64,000 nucleotides of DNA from Rivularia sp034931125. GTDB lineage: Bacteria; Cyanobacteriota; Cyanobacteriia; Cyanobacteriales; Nostocaceae. The stretch spans positions 1 through 64,000 of the forward strand of contig NZ_JAYGHM010000010.1 of NCBI RefSeq assembly GCF_034931125.1, given 5' to 3'. Positions within the stretch are counted from its first letter, which is position 1; each line of letters opens with the position of its first letter. The position numbers and the translations under genes were made by a program. A model generated the notes under the pieces. That model ran no database searches. It was not told where the DNA came from and was given only the letters and a program-made list of their open reading frames with translations. This document shows, piece by piece, positions 8,889 through 17,396 of this stretch.

Positions 8889-9245
8889 TAGCTACCCTTC
8901 GGGATAATTTTTTGTTAACTTAATCAACTGTTATTTAAATGTTTTGATCGGTCGAAATGACAATCTTTTATTGATATTACCTTGAATATCTTAATAAAAA
9001 TACATATAAATATAAAATAAAAATACCATTATTAATAATTTTGTTTAATATTATAAGGGTCTTTGACGATAAAATCTTCACTAAGTAGTGCTTTCACCAA
9101 ATATTTTTTATATCAAAAGTCATAAATATTAAATAAATCTAAAGTATGTTTACAAAGAATTGTAAAGCTGGTATTTTACTAAGCTCGTTAAATATGGAAC
9201 TATCGCAGGACAATATATTTAGTCTTGATAGCCAACCTGTAGGAA
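8889..9245. other. Divergent intergenic region
   Basis: A 357-base, very AT-rich spacer between the divergent MFS and substrate-binding-protein genes; it must hold both promoters. No repeat, ORF or clear operator was identified. Confidence 0.45.
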
Positions 9246-10541
9246 ATGGCTAAAGCTATGGTTATGAAAAGAAAACTGTTGCGTTTTTTAGGAATCTTAG
9301 TGGCATTTATCTTGCTGATAGTTGGTTTTCATAATCTATTCTTATCAAATACTTCTGCATCATCAGATATAGTTACTATCAAACTCAGCGGTTGGGGAGC
9401 TAGTTCGGTCGAGCAAAAGCTATTAAAACAGTTATTGCAGGATTTTGAACTAGAACATCCGAGTATAAAAGTCAAATATGAGGTGATCAACGACCAATAT
9501 ATGGATGTAATTAAAACTCGTTTAATTGGGGAAGCAGCACCTGATATATTTTATCTAGATGCTTTGGAAGCTCCTTTTTTGATGAGTCAAAATGTTCTCG
9601 AACCATTAAATAAATATATAAATACTGAATTTGATTTAGATGATTTTGAAGAAACCTTATTAAACAGCTTTAAAGACGAAAACCAAATTTATGGTTTACC
9701 AAAAGATTACTCAACTCTAGCTCTATTTTATAATAAACAAGCCTTTAGTAAAAAAGATTTAGTTAATCCTCCCGTTACCTGGGAAGAATTACGTACTTAC
9801 TCGCAGAAATTAACAGAAGATAGTAATAAAGATGGCAGAATAGATCGATATGGATTTGGAGAAATCCTAGAATTAGCGCGACAAACTTATAAAATCAAAG
9901 CTTTCAACGGTCAAATTGTGGATCGAAATGGTTATGCAACCTTTGCTTCCTCCGAAGCTTTGCAAGGATTACAACTAGCTGTAGAACAATATCAAAAAGA
10001 TAGAACTTCCGCACAAAAAACAGATGTCGGAACAAATTCCGGTAGCGAAATGTTTGCTCAAGGTAAAGTAGCAATGGTGATTGAAGGTAACTGGACGATT
10101 CCTTATTTAAAAGAAACTTTTCCTAACCTAGAATTTGGTACAGCAGAAGTGCCGACTATAAATGATAAAAAAGGCACAATGGTGTTTACCGTTGCTTATG
10201 TGATGAATCAAAAAGCAGAACATAAACCCGAAGCTTGGGAATTAATTTCTTATCTTACAGGTAAACAAGGTATGGAAAAATGGACTCAAACGGGTTTTGC
10301 TTTACCAACGAGAAAATCGGTTGCTGAGAAATTGGATTATAAGGAAGATAATTTGCGCTCGGCATTTTTAGCGGGAATAAATTACGCTACTCCTTGGCAA
10401 ATTGGCAAATATCCCACACTAATTATTAATAACTTTGAAAATCAATTTACGAGCGCTATATTAGGACAGCAACCGTTAAAACAAGCGATGCAAAAAGCGC
10501 AGATAGAAGCGAATAGACAAATTAAAGTGATGGAATATTAA
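9246..10541 (+). CDS. ABC transporter sugar-binding protein (family 1 extracellular solute-binding)
   Basis: Periplasmic or membrane-anchored receptor of an ABC importer, most like the family that binds oligosaccharides or polyols. Of 431 residues, the first ~35 form a basic plus hydrophobic signal/anchor. The mature part opens with the typical strand TIKLSGWGASSVEQKLLKQLLQDFE and contains APDIFYLDA (near 98) and FAQGKVAMVIEGNW (near 275), both hallmarks of SBP family 1. The ATG at 9246 is only two bases after AGGA; ATG 9258 or 9264 (MKRKLLRFLG) give equally good signal peptides. No permease or ATPase gene is adjacent, so it is an orphan. Confidence 0.85.
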   Translation: MAKAMVMKRKLLRFLGILVAFILLIVGFHNLFLSNTSASSDIVTIKLSGWGASSVEQKLLKQLLQDFELEHPSIKVKYEVINDQYMDVIKTRLIGEAAPDIFYLDALEAPFLMSQNVLEPLNKYINTEFDLDDFEETLLNSFKDENQIYGLPKDYSTLALFYNKQAFSKKDLVNPPVTWEELRTYSQKLTEDSNKDGRIDRYGFGEILELARQTYKIKAFNGQIVDRNGYATFASSEALQGLQLAVEQYQKDRTSAQKTDVGTNSGSEMFAQGKVAMVIEGNWTIPYLKETFPNLEFGTAEVPTINDKKGTMVFTVAYVMNQKAEHKPEAWELISYLTGKQGMEKWTQTGFALPTRKSVAEKLDYKEDNLRSAFLAGINYATPWQIGKYPTLIINNFENQFTSAILGQQPLKQAMQKAQIEANRQIKVMEY

Positions 10542-10639
10542 TAGTCCCAGGATTCTATATCTCATATACGCATTTATACGGTGAAAAGATAAGTGAATTA
10601 AATGGGTAACATAACATATACGATTATTTCTGATTTGCA

Positions 10640-11188
10640 ATGTTATCCGATATTGATTTGATTCGAGAGTTTATTAAGCTATCTATACAGAAAAAGCAAG
10701 TTTTATTAGCAAACTTAACATTTCAGGGTGAAACAATTTATAAAAATAATCAACTTACAGCGAAAAAAGAAGGAGTAATTGCTACTACAAAACTAGATAC
10801 ATTAAATGCATTTTCAGTTAAATATGATTCAACTCACTGGCAATTAATCAGTCAAGTCTTAGCTGAATACAACTTCCTTCTGATGGGAGAAATAGATAAT
10901 CGTGGCTTTTATCAATATGAATATTGTCAAATTCCCCAAGGTTATCAAATGCATTGCGAAAAAGCAGCTATTTTGTGGAGAACTTGGTGGAAATATCGTC
11001 AGCGTGTTCAAGGTAGAGTTATTCAGTTAGAACTTCTGATCCGCATCAGAAATACATGGTACCCCATTAGAGGTTTAGCAATTAGCGATGGTATTATATA
11101 TCTCGAAACATTAGGAAGTGAGATTGCACTTAATTTAGAAGATACAGTGATTTGGTTGAGCAAAATCAAGGAGAAATTGGAAAGTTAA
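10640..11188 (+). CDS. Hypothetical protein
   Basis: 182 residues, not recognised. It is a soluble, basic protein with no signal peptide or membrane segment. An N-terminal helical part (LIREFIKLSIQKKQVLLAN) is followed by a strand-rich middle and a Trp-rich stretch (ILWRTWWKYRQRVQGRVIQLE, split here by function only) near residues 113-133. It follows the sugar-binding protein by 98 bases on the same strand. Codon use looks like the neighbours. Function open. Confidence 0.6.
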   Translation: MLSDIDLIREFIKLSIQKKQVLLANLTFQGETIYKNNQLTAKKEGVIATTKLDTLNAFSVKYDSTHWQLISQVLAEYNFLLMGEIDNRGFYQYEYCQIPQGYQMHCEKAAILWRTWWKYRQRVQGRVIQLELLIRIRNTWYPIRGLAISDGIIYLETLGSEIALNLEDTVIWLSKIKEKLES

Positions 11189-11380
11189 TTGTTGATAGGA
11201 GGATATTTTCAGAGTTAAATCGGCAGTTAAAACCGCGACTACACAAACGAAACCCACCTGGGTGGTCTATTTTAATTAAAACAACTTCCCTACCTCTAAT
11301 AATTTTAGTAAGATTATATTTTAATTTTAAACTAGGTAAGCTGTTACGCATTTAATTTGTATAATACTAGCGAGCAAGAT

Positions 11381-11407
11381 GCATGTCCTTACGGACACGC
11401 TGCGCTA
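11381..11407. repeat. Short dispersed repeat (GTCCTTACGGACACGC type)
   Basis: The sequence GCATGTCCTTACGGACACGC with a short GTCC/GGAC stem recurs in inverted, slightly changed form (AGCGTGTCCGATAGGACAT) near 34979. Non-coding. Confidence 0.45.
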
Positions 11408-11470
11408 CCGCACTACAATATTTTCAGGTTTTCCTGTTATACAATTTAGCTGCACATCAGCTTATAAGCG

Positions 11471-11752
11471 ATGGTAAAAGTGCAAGATGTAGCAGATTAT
11501 TTTATTTGATTGGCAAATGAAAGTGGTTCATTTATAAGTAATCTTAAGCTGCAAAAGTTGCTTTATTACGCTCAAGCTTGGTATTTAGCAATTAATGGTC
11601 AGCCTTTATTTGATGAAGACTTTGAAGCCTGGGTACACGGATCAATTATTCCTGACTTGTATCAAAAGCATAAATAATTTAACCGGCTACTTATTGTCAA
11701 AGAAATAAACTATCAACAGTATTACGGTTCGCGTGTCAAAGAAGAAGCTTAG
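11471..11752 (+). pseudogene. Panacea/SocA-like (DUF4065) antitoxin-type gene, broken
   Basis: One frame from ATG 11471 reads MVKVQDVADYFI, then TGA, then LANESGSFISNLKLQKLLYY-AQAWYLAINGQPLFDEDFEAWVHG-SIIPDLYQKHK, then TAA, and continues in frame to TAG at 11750-11752. The core (KLQKLLYYAQAW, FEAWVHG) is the hallmark of the Panacea/DUF4065 family, known as the antitoxin half of many toxin-antitoxin pairs and of SocA-like proteolytic adaptors. Two in-frame stops and a missing C-terminal half show it is dead. No toxin gene remains next to it. Confidence 0.75.
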
Positions 11753-11759
11753 AAAAACA

Positions 11760-12734
11760 TTAGATAGAAGAAAACAACTTCCCAACTTCCATTAAATCAA
11801 CATTCCCACCACTAATAATTACCCCAACTCTCGCACCTGGAACCTTCACTACACCTTCCAATAATGCTGTTGCGGCTAATACTCCCGTAGGTTCAACTAC
11901 AATTTTCAACCTTTCCCAAATAAAGAACATGGTGCGAATTATTGCTTCTTCGGATACCGTCACCATATCATCAACGTATTCTAACACCAAGGGAAAAGTT
12001 ATCTTACCCAAACTTGCTGTTCTCGCACCATCAGCAATCGTATCGGGATTATTGACAAATTGCAGAGTTTTTGATTTAAACGAGCGAGTCGCATCATCAG
12101 CCGCTGCGGGTTCCACTCCGATAACGCGACAATTTGGTAAAAGTGATTTAGTGGCGATCGCGCAACCAGAAATTAGCCCTCCACCACCACAGCAAACCAA
12201 TAGTAAATCTAATTCACCAACTTCTTGAATTAGTTCTAAAGCAGTTGTTCCTTGTCCCGCAATTATGTGAGGATGGTCGAAAGGAGGAATAATTGTTAAA
12301 CCTTTTTCATCGGCTAATTTTTGCGCTAATTCTTCTCTAGAAATTTGTTTTTGGTTATACAAAATAACTTCTGCACCATAACCGCGAGTTGCCGTTTGTT
12401 TTACTATGGGGGCATTTTCTGGCATCACAATTGTAGTGGGAATATTGAGCAAATTTCCTGCAAGTGCAATTCCCTGAGCGTGATTTCCCGATGAAAAAGT
12501 CAGCACACCTTTTTGTTTTTGTGGCTCCGATACTTGTGACAGCGCGTTATATGCACCGCGAAATTTAAAAGAACCAGTACGCTGAAAGTTTTCGCACTTA
12601 AAAAATACTTCGCTGTTGGTAATTTGGTTGACTGTTGTAGAAGTTAAAACCGGGGTGCGATGAGCAATCCCATCAAGACATTTGGCTGCTGCTTGGATAT
12701 CAGCTATTTCGATTAACTTATTTTGAGAAACCAC
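11760..12734 (-). CDS. PLP-dependent threonine/serine dehydratase
   Basis: Fold-type II PLP enzyme that likely deaminates L-threonine (or serine) to the 2-oxo acid plus ammonia. The 324-residue protein lacks the C-terminal ACT-like regulatory domain of biosynthetic IlvA, so it resembles the short catabolic threonine dehydratase/serine racemase group. Visible motifs: RTGSFKFRGAYNAL with the Schiff-base Lys near residue 57, SSGNHAQGIAL near 80, the phosphate-binding loop CCGGGGLISG near 182, and SGGN near 308. The catabolic or racemase role cannot be separated from sequence alone. It ends a few bases after the Panacea pseudogene on the opposite strand. Confidence 0.88.
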   Translation of the reverse strand: MVSQNKLIEIADIQAAAKCLDGIAHRTPVLTSTTVNQITNSEVFFKCENFQRTGSFKFRGAYNALSQVSEPQKQKGVLTFSSGNHAQGIALAGNLLNIPTTIVMPENAPIVKQTATRGYGAEVILYNQKQISREELAQKLADEKGLTIIPPFDHPHIIAGQGTTALELIQEVGELDLLLVCCGGGGLISGCAIATKSLLPNCRVIGVEPAAADDATRSFKSKTLQFVNNPDTIADGARTASLGKITFPLVLEYVDDMVTVSEEAIIRTMFFIWERLKIVVEPTGVLAATALLEGVVKVPGARVGVIISGGNVDLMEVGKLFSSI

Positions 12735-13145
12735 AGAAATTTATTCATAAATACGGGGGTTGTTGCAGAGTAAAGAGATTTCAGGACTTACGCAATTGTC
12801 ACAAGTCGAAGGTTGGTGCGTGACACGAAAACCTCATTATTACGTTAAAAATTAGTCAAAGTGTCACAGCACCCTACAAGAAAATATGCTAGTTGAGGAA
12901 CGTGATCGCAAAAGTAGCTGCTATCAATCCCCAAGCATCTTGCTGTTATTCGGTTTCTCGAATCTAAGTCTCAATATCATATCACTAATTGATAAAAATT
13001 TACGTCCCGGTTGTAAATGCGCTGTCTTCTGTCGAATTACATCAGCACCGACGTATTTATACACTTTTCAAAGTTTTTTTGTAAATCTTGAAATACTAAG
13101 ATAAAGACAGTGCGTTGCGCTTTACCACAACACACCCTCTATTCC
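12735..13145. other. Intergenic region with MITE-like copy
   Basis: About 410 bases holding the second MITE-like copy (12783-12891) and, near 13125-13160, a tract of CCCTATTC repeats. An open frame at 12886-13104 has no supporting feature and is rejected. Confidence 0.5.
12783..12891. mobile_element. MITE-like element, copy 2 (inverted relative to copy 1)
   Basis: Begins AGGACTTACGCAATTGTCAC, contains GGTTGGTGCGTGACAC and GTGTCACAGCAC, and ends GAAAATATGC. Its reverse complement aligns over about 105 bases with 7147-7269. The right terminal repeat is decayed. Confidence 0.65.
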
Positions 13146-14162
13146 CTATTCCCTATTCCCTTCATTAACTTTTTCCCGTTCCACAGCTTCCATCAAAGAA
13201 CGCACCTGCATAGTTCCTTCGGAAGGCTCAAATTTCAAAGGAAACTTACCTTTAGCCATCATTTTTAAACCAAGAGGAGCAATACTTAATAAACCTTTAA
13301 TATCTTTAAAGTAATTACCCACAACCTGTAAACCAAATTGTCTCTCATCAATCCAACCACCTTCTTTTACCAACTCAATCAATACCTTGCGGTGACGAAT
13401 CGAACGACTATCGCTTGCTTGTTTGGTTTCCAGAAGAGACTGCTTAATTTTGCTAATTTGATCCAAAGGTGCGACACCCATCGGACAAACGGTATTGCAG
13501 TAATAACAACGAGTACAGCCCCAAACTCCCTTAGTCCCTTCGTTGTATTGTTCTAGACGACTTTGGGCTTCATCGTCGCGCTTATCTTCCACCATCCGAT
13601 AAGCTTTCGCAAGTGCATGGGGACCGACAAAATCTGGATTTACCTCCAATGCATTGCACTCGGAGTAGCAAGCACCACACATAATACAATTACCAGTTTC
13701 CTCAAGCTGCTCTCTTTCTTCTGGTGTTTGTAAAAACTCTCGCTCCGGTACTTTTCTTGCAGCAGTGCTGACATAAGGAGAAACAGTTTCTAAGCTATTC
13801 CAGAAACCCTTCATATCAACAATCAAATCTTTTAGTACAGGCATATTACCTAACGGTGCGATCGCAATTTCAGGAATAGAATTTGCCCCATTTTTGTTGG
13901 AATCTTGAAGAGCAAATCTAGCAATTTCGCTGCCAATATTTTCTTTACAAGCTAAAGCAGAACGTCCATTAATCCTGATAGCACAGCTACCACAAATTGT
14001 ATTGCGGCAATTTTTGCGAAATGCTAAAGTCCCATCTTGCTCCCATTTAATCCGATTAAGACAATCAAGGATTGTATTACCCTCTTCTACATCTAAAAGA
14101 TAAGTTTGTACGGTAGGAGATACATTTTGATTTTGGCGAATAACTTTAAAATTAACTTGCAT
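13146..14162 (-). CDS. sdhB: Succinate dehydrogenase/fumarate reductase iron-sulfur subunit
   Basis: Electron-transfer subunit carrying electrons from the flavoprotein to quinone at the thylakoid or plasma membrane. In 338 residues it shows the plant-type [2Fe-2S] motif CRNTICGSC with a fourth Cys in SALAC (near 52-72), then two ferredoxin-type cluster regions: CIMCGACYSEC near 158 and CTRCYYCNTVCPMG near 215. The 80-odd residues after the last motif make it longer than proteobacterial SdhB; a long form is common in cyanobacteria. No sdhA or membrane anchor gene is adjacent, so pairing with SdhA elsewhere is assumed. Confidence 0.9.
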   Translation of the reverse strand: MQVNFKVIRQNQNVSPTVQTYLLDVEEGNTILDCLNRIKWEQDGTLAFRKNCRNTICGSCAIRINGRSALACKENIGSEIARFALQDSNKNGANSIPEIAIAPLGNMPVLKDLIVDMKGFWNSLETVSPYVSTAARKVPEREFLQTPEEREQLEETGNCIMCGACYSECNALEVNPDFVGPHALAKAYRMVEDKRDDEAQSRLEQYNEGTKGVWGCTRCYYCNTVCPMGVAPLDQISKIKQSLLETKQASDSRSIRHRKVLIELVKEGGWIDERQFGLQVVGNYFKDIKGLLSIAPLGLKMMAKGKFPLKFEPSEGTMQVRSLMEAVEREKVNEGNRE

Positions 14163-14424
14163 TTTACCTTGTGTCCCGACTTTAACAGTTTGTGCTTGCC
14201 CATCGAAGCAAATTATTTTTAATCCAGCATTTTACAACAAGCAGGGGCTATCCCCTTGTTGCCCCAATTTAAACAACTATTTAACAATGACCAATTATAT
14301 TCATAGAATCTTAACTATGGTATGAAGGGTAACTGTAAAAATTACGCGATCAAACGGCTAATAGCTTCCAATGTCAACCATCGCAAAAAAAAATATTGAG
14401 TATAACCATTAATATAAGTTTACT
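14163..14424. other. Intergenic region upstream of sdhB, with hairpin
   Basis: AT-rich spacer. It contains a strong hairpin at 14235-14261 (CAACAAG-c-AGGGG-ctat-CCCC-TTGTTG) about 75 bases upstream of the sdhB start. On the minus strand it would lie in the sdhB leader or promoter; function unknown. Confidence 0.4.
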
Positions 14425-14775
14425 ATGAGCGCGAACTTTAACGGATTTTTACGAGAAGAAGCTCATTTCAAGAGTATTACCATTAAAACTTGAATAGCAC
14501 AAAACTTTATTTATCGAAATATACAAATCGCCGATAACTGCAATATTCTCCAACAATCGCACCACTGTTAATGGTCGATCGGGCAAAATCTTTATTTTAC
14601 TTATACAGCAATCAATAGAGAAGATTATATAGAAGACTTGAGTCAATTGATTAATATATCTGATATTACTTTTGCTTGTCATGCGCTTTATAGATCGGTG
14701 AGTGTTGCCGATAAAGAATATTCGGTGAAACTGGCATATGTCACGATGAAACTAAAAACAGGTTCTCTCCAATAG
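14425..14775 (+). pseudogene. Decayed ORF of unknown family
   Basis: One reading frame from ATG 14425 (MSANFNGFLREEAHFKSIT...) continues to TAG 14773-14775 through two internal stops, a TGA at 14491-14493 and a TAA near 14570. The last third (REDYIEDLSQLINISDITF..., then VADKEYSVKLAYVTMKLKTG) is clearly protein-like in this single frame. The family is not recognised. A gene of about 116 codons ruined by point mutations is the simplest reading. Confidence 0.45.
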
Positions 14776-15496
14776 ATGAATTTTTATAAAATTTTTAGAG
14801 CAACAGTTACGCCCTTAAGGGCAGAACATTAGATAAAAGCATAATAGGAAAAATAATTAAAACTTAAACAATTATTTTGCTATTATTAGTCCATGTTAGT
14901 ATTTAATATAAAATTACGAGGTAACAAAACCATAATAAATTGCCGCACAAGCGCGGGAACTATAGCTTTGTTTCTTCGTAATCTAGGGGCATAAAAATTT
15001 TTGTCTCTATTGGCAGTATAAAAGGGTGTATGCTTGTAATCCCTTAGCTAATACTATGCTGTCTGAAGCCATAGAGTAATGTTAGGGAAAATCCTACAAC
15101 TCTCAGGTCTAAAAGACTTTGGCTGAAAGTAAAATGCCTGCTGCATTTTTGAGTCTGGGACTTTTTCTAGTAGTAGACTTGTGTGTTTGTAAAAGCAAAT
15201 TACAGTTGATTAGCTTTGTTTAAAGCTGCTGAGAGAAAAATTTTTCATCTCTGATGGTAAACATAGGCTAAAGCTGTGTAAAATCTCTAAAATTAATTCC
15301 CGTAAAGATCGTAATCTATGAGTAAAATGTTGTGGAACACCATAAACATTGACTCAGGGAATTAAATAAGCAGGAATTGAGACTCAGTTAAAGTCCGAAG
15401 AAACTTGATTTTCGGATGTCAAAAAATTGCCTTTAGCCCAGGCATTAAACCGCATTAATGATCGCGAAAGCACAGATTAAGGAAAATTTGAGTGTA
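14776..15496 (+). other. Long leader / intergenic region before the cyAbrB gene
   Basis: About 720 bases without a gene. The second half is rich in inverted repeats (see 15040-15260) and could be a long 5' untranslated leader or a separate small RNA. GCCCTTAAGGGC at 14811-14822 is a palindrome. Confidence 0.5.
15040..15260 (+). ncRNA. Candidate structured RNA or structured 5' leader
   Basis: Several local stems follow each other: TCCCT/AGGGA (15040-15044 with 15084-15088) enclosing CTATG/CATAG (15054-15058 with 15070-15074); AAAATGC-ctgct-GCATTTT at 15131-15149 followed by a T; AGCTTT-gttt-AAAGCT near 15211; and a stem with an AAAAA/TTTTT core near 15235. This density is unusual for the window. 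I do not recognise a known RNA family. Confidence 0.25.
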
Positions 15497-15925
15497 ATGA
15501 GTGAAACAGCAACAGCGCCATTAACAGGAAAAACACTGCTTGCCAAAGTCAAAGAATTGTCTACTTTACCAAGACGAGAAAGAGCAAAGCAGTGTGGTTA
15601 TTACACTACTACTAAGAATGGTCAGGTAAGAGTTAACCTCACAGATTTTTACGACGCTTTGTTATCGGCTAGGGGAATTCCCTTAAGTCCGGAAACACCA
15701 AAAGATGGTCGAGGTCGCGAACCGACTTACAGAGTTAGCGTTCATCAAAACGGTCAAATTGTTATTGGTGCTACATACACCAAAGCAATGGGTTTGAAAT
15801 CGGGAGATGAGTTTGAAATTAAGTTGGGATACAAACATATACACTTAATTCAAGTTGACAGCGATAACAAAGAAGTTGACGAAGATTCTGTTGATGATGA
15901 CGAGTTAGAAGAAGAAGAAGAGTAA
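15497..15925 (+). CDS. calA: AbrB-like transcriptional regulator (cyAbrB1/CalA type)
   Basis: Cyanobacterial AbrB-family DNA-binding regulator; members influence carbon/nitrogen balance, heterocyst differentiation genes and iron superoxide dismutase in related species (known of the family). The 142-residue product from ATG 15497 (MSETATAPLTGK) has the conserved LPRRERAKQCGYYTTTKNGQ region, NLTDFYDALLSARG and the swapped-hairpin AbrB domain GREPTYRVSVHQNG...MGLKSGDEFEIKLGYKHIHL, followed by an acidic tail ending DDELEEEEE. An upstream in-frame ATG at 15458 would add 13 residues; the internal start matches what I recall of the family. The very long, structured leader suggests post-transcriptional control. 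The assignment to cyAbrB1 rather than cyAbrB2 is from memory. Confidence 0.85.
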   Translation: MSETATAPLTGKTLLAKVKELSTLPRRERAKQCGYYTTTKNGQVRVNLTDFYDALLSARGIPLSPETPKDGRGREPTYRVSVHQNGQIVIGATYTKAMGLKSGDEFEIKLGYKHIHLIQVDSDNKEVDEDSVDDDELEEEEE

Positions 15926-16217
15926 GATTTTCTTATTTTGAGGATAAGTTTGAAGAAAATTTTTGATAACTTGTCCCCGCAATCGTAGAAAAATAGTTGT
16001 TTTGGCAAATATTTAGCTTTTACCAAGCTAAATCTGCCTAAGCGACTATACTACTCTGAAATTTTTTTGGCATACGATTGAGTAAATTACGAATCGTCAA
16101 GCAGGAAATAGAGAAGTATTGATACAATTAATGCTTCTCTTTTCTAAAACTCCAGAATAAAAGCTAAATTTTTTTCTCTCACAGAACAAAAAACATCTTG
16201 AAAGCGATTAGTCCGTT

Positions 16218-17087
16218 GTGTTACTTTCATTTATTTTGATAGCTTTATTTGAGCCGCTAACTAATGTATCCCACTGGAAAGATATGCCTTCTTTGGTTGT
16301 GGTGATGGCTTTTTTTCTTATTTGGATCGGATGTTGGCTGCCGATCGCATTCATTTTGACAAAAGTGCTGCATTGGAAACTTGATCGGGCTTTGCAACCG
16401 GAACAAAAAATTCCTTTATTAGTTTCTCTTTATTTATTAGCTCCTTTAGTCCTACTGTTAACCAACTGGCTTACTGATAACTCTTTTTCAAGTTACGGCT
16501 GGGTTGGAAATTTCTCAATTTTATATTCACTATTTTTAGGTTTTAGCTTAGGAGTGCTAAGTTTAGCTTTCGTATTCGGTTGTCAGTTGTATTTTGGTTT
16601 ATGTAAATTAGAATCGAATCTAAAATCAGTACCATCGACAGTAATTTCGATCTTGTTAGTAGCGCTATTAGTGGGTGGTATTGAGGAACTGGTATTTCGA
16701 GGTTTTCTTTTTAGTCAACTTGAACAAGATTATTCAGTAATAATTGCAGCAGTAATTTCCAGCTTAATTTTTGCATTATTGCATTTGGTTTGGGAACAAC
16801 GCGAAACGACTCCCCAACTACCTGGACTATGGTTGATGGGAATGGTGTTGGTATTGGCAAGATTTACCGATAATGGCAACTTAGGTTTAGCTTGGGGGCT
16901 GCACGCCGGTTGGGTATGGTCAATAGCAACTATTGATACACTTGGCTTAATTAATTACACCGACAAAAAATCTGAGTGGATAACGGGTAAAAATCAAAAA
17001 CCTTTAGCAGGTGTGGCGGGGATCTTCTGTATGGTCATTACTACAGCAGCCTTGTACCTTGCAATGAGTCAATTTAATCTTGCTTAA
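16218..17087 (+). CDS. CPBP family intramembrane glutamic endopeptidase (Abi-like)
   Basis: Polytopic membrane protein of the CAAX protease/bacteriocin-processing family. The 289-residue protein has about eight hydrophobic segments. The signature EELVFRGFLFSQL (near residues 155-167) carries the catalytic Glu-Glu and Arg; FALLHLVWE near 190 and LGLAWGLHAGWVW near 230 carry the two metal/catalytic His positions. The start is GTG 16218; an in-frame stop at 16209-16211 rules out a longer form. Substrate unknown; cyanobacterial relatives are widespread and not all are immunity proteins. Confidence 0.8.
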   Translation: MLLSFILIALFEPLTNVSHWKDMPSLVVVMAFFLIWIGCWLPIAFILTKVLHWKLDRALQPEQKIPLLVSLYLLAPLVLLLTNWLTDNSFSSYGWVGNFSILYSLFLGFSLGVLSLAFVFGCQLYFGLCKLESNLKSVPSTVISILLVALLVGGIEELVFRGFLFSQLEQDYSVIIAAVISSLIFALLHLVWEQRETTPQLPGLWLMGMVLVLARFTDNGNLGLAWGLHAGWVWSIATIDTLGLINYTDKKSEWITGKNQKPLAGVAGIFCMVITTAALYLAMSQFNLA

Positions 17088-17396
17088 CTTAGGAACTTAA
17101 ACAAAATACTTAAAATAGCGCGGGAAAAAGATAGCTGTTCTATGCAAATAGAACCGGGCGACAATTTATAGCGCGGAGTGGCTCAGTTAATAGCATTCCT
17201 TAGTAGTGCGAGCGTCTCGCTCGCTGTTACTATCGCGAAGCTTTTCAACTCAGACTACTTCAAACCATAATCGCTAATAAAAAGCAAGATGCTGTGACTA
17301 CCAAAACTATTCAAATCAAAACATCCAGCAAACTACAATAAATGTCTGCTGGATGTTTGACTTAATGCAAATGATTCAAATAATCAGAAAAATAAA
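17088..17396. other. Intergenic region, convergent genes
   Basis: About 310 bases between convergent genes. It holds the palindrome at 17208-17224 and a tRNA-like fragment near 17171-17195 (GCGGAGTGGCTCAGTTAATA) that is too short to be a tRNA. Confidence 0.45.
17208..17224. repeat. Palindromic dispersed repeat (GCGAGCG-TCT-CGCTCGC)
   Basis: Perfect hairpin, identical over 17 bases with 48974-48990 and sharing the core with 5586-5602. Located between convergent genes, where it might also stop transcription, though no T-run follows. Confidence 0.75.

Noticed and set aside
11152..11355. 67-codon frame overlapping the end of the 182-residue gene
   Set aside because: Overlap in another frame, no ribosome-binding site, no family resemblance.
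12886..13104. 72-codon open frame downstream of the MITE-like copy 2
   Set aside because: It begins in the decayed end of the element, and composition and lack of motifs argue against a gene.
14449..14682. Minus-strand 77-codon frame
   Set aside because: It lies opposite the plus-strand pseudogene, whose single-frame protein-like translation is more convincing.
17171..17200. tRNA-like start (GCGGAGTGGCTCAGTTAATA)
   Set aside because: It resembles an acceptor plus D-arm, but no anticodon arm, T-arm (GGTTCGAATCC-like) or acceptor complement follows; a palindromic repeat begins instead. At most a remnant.
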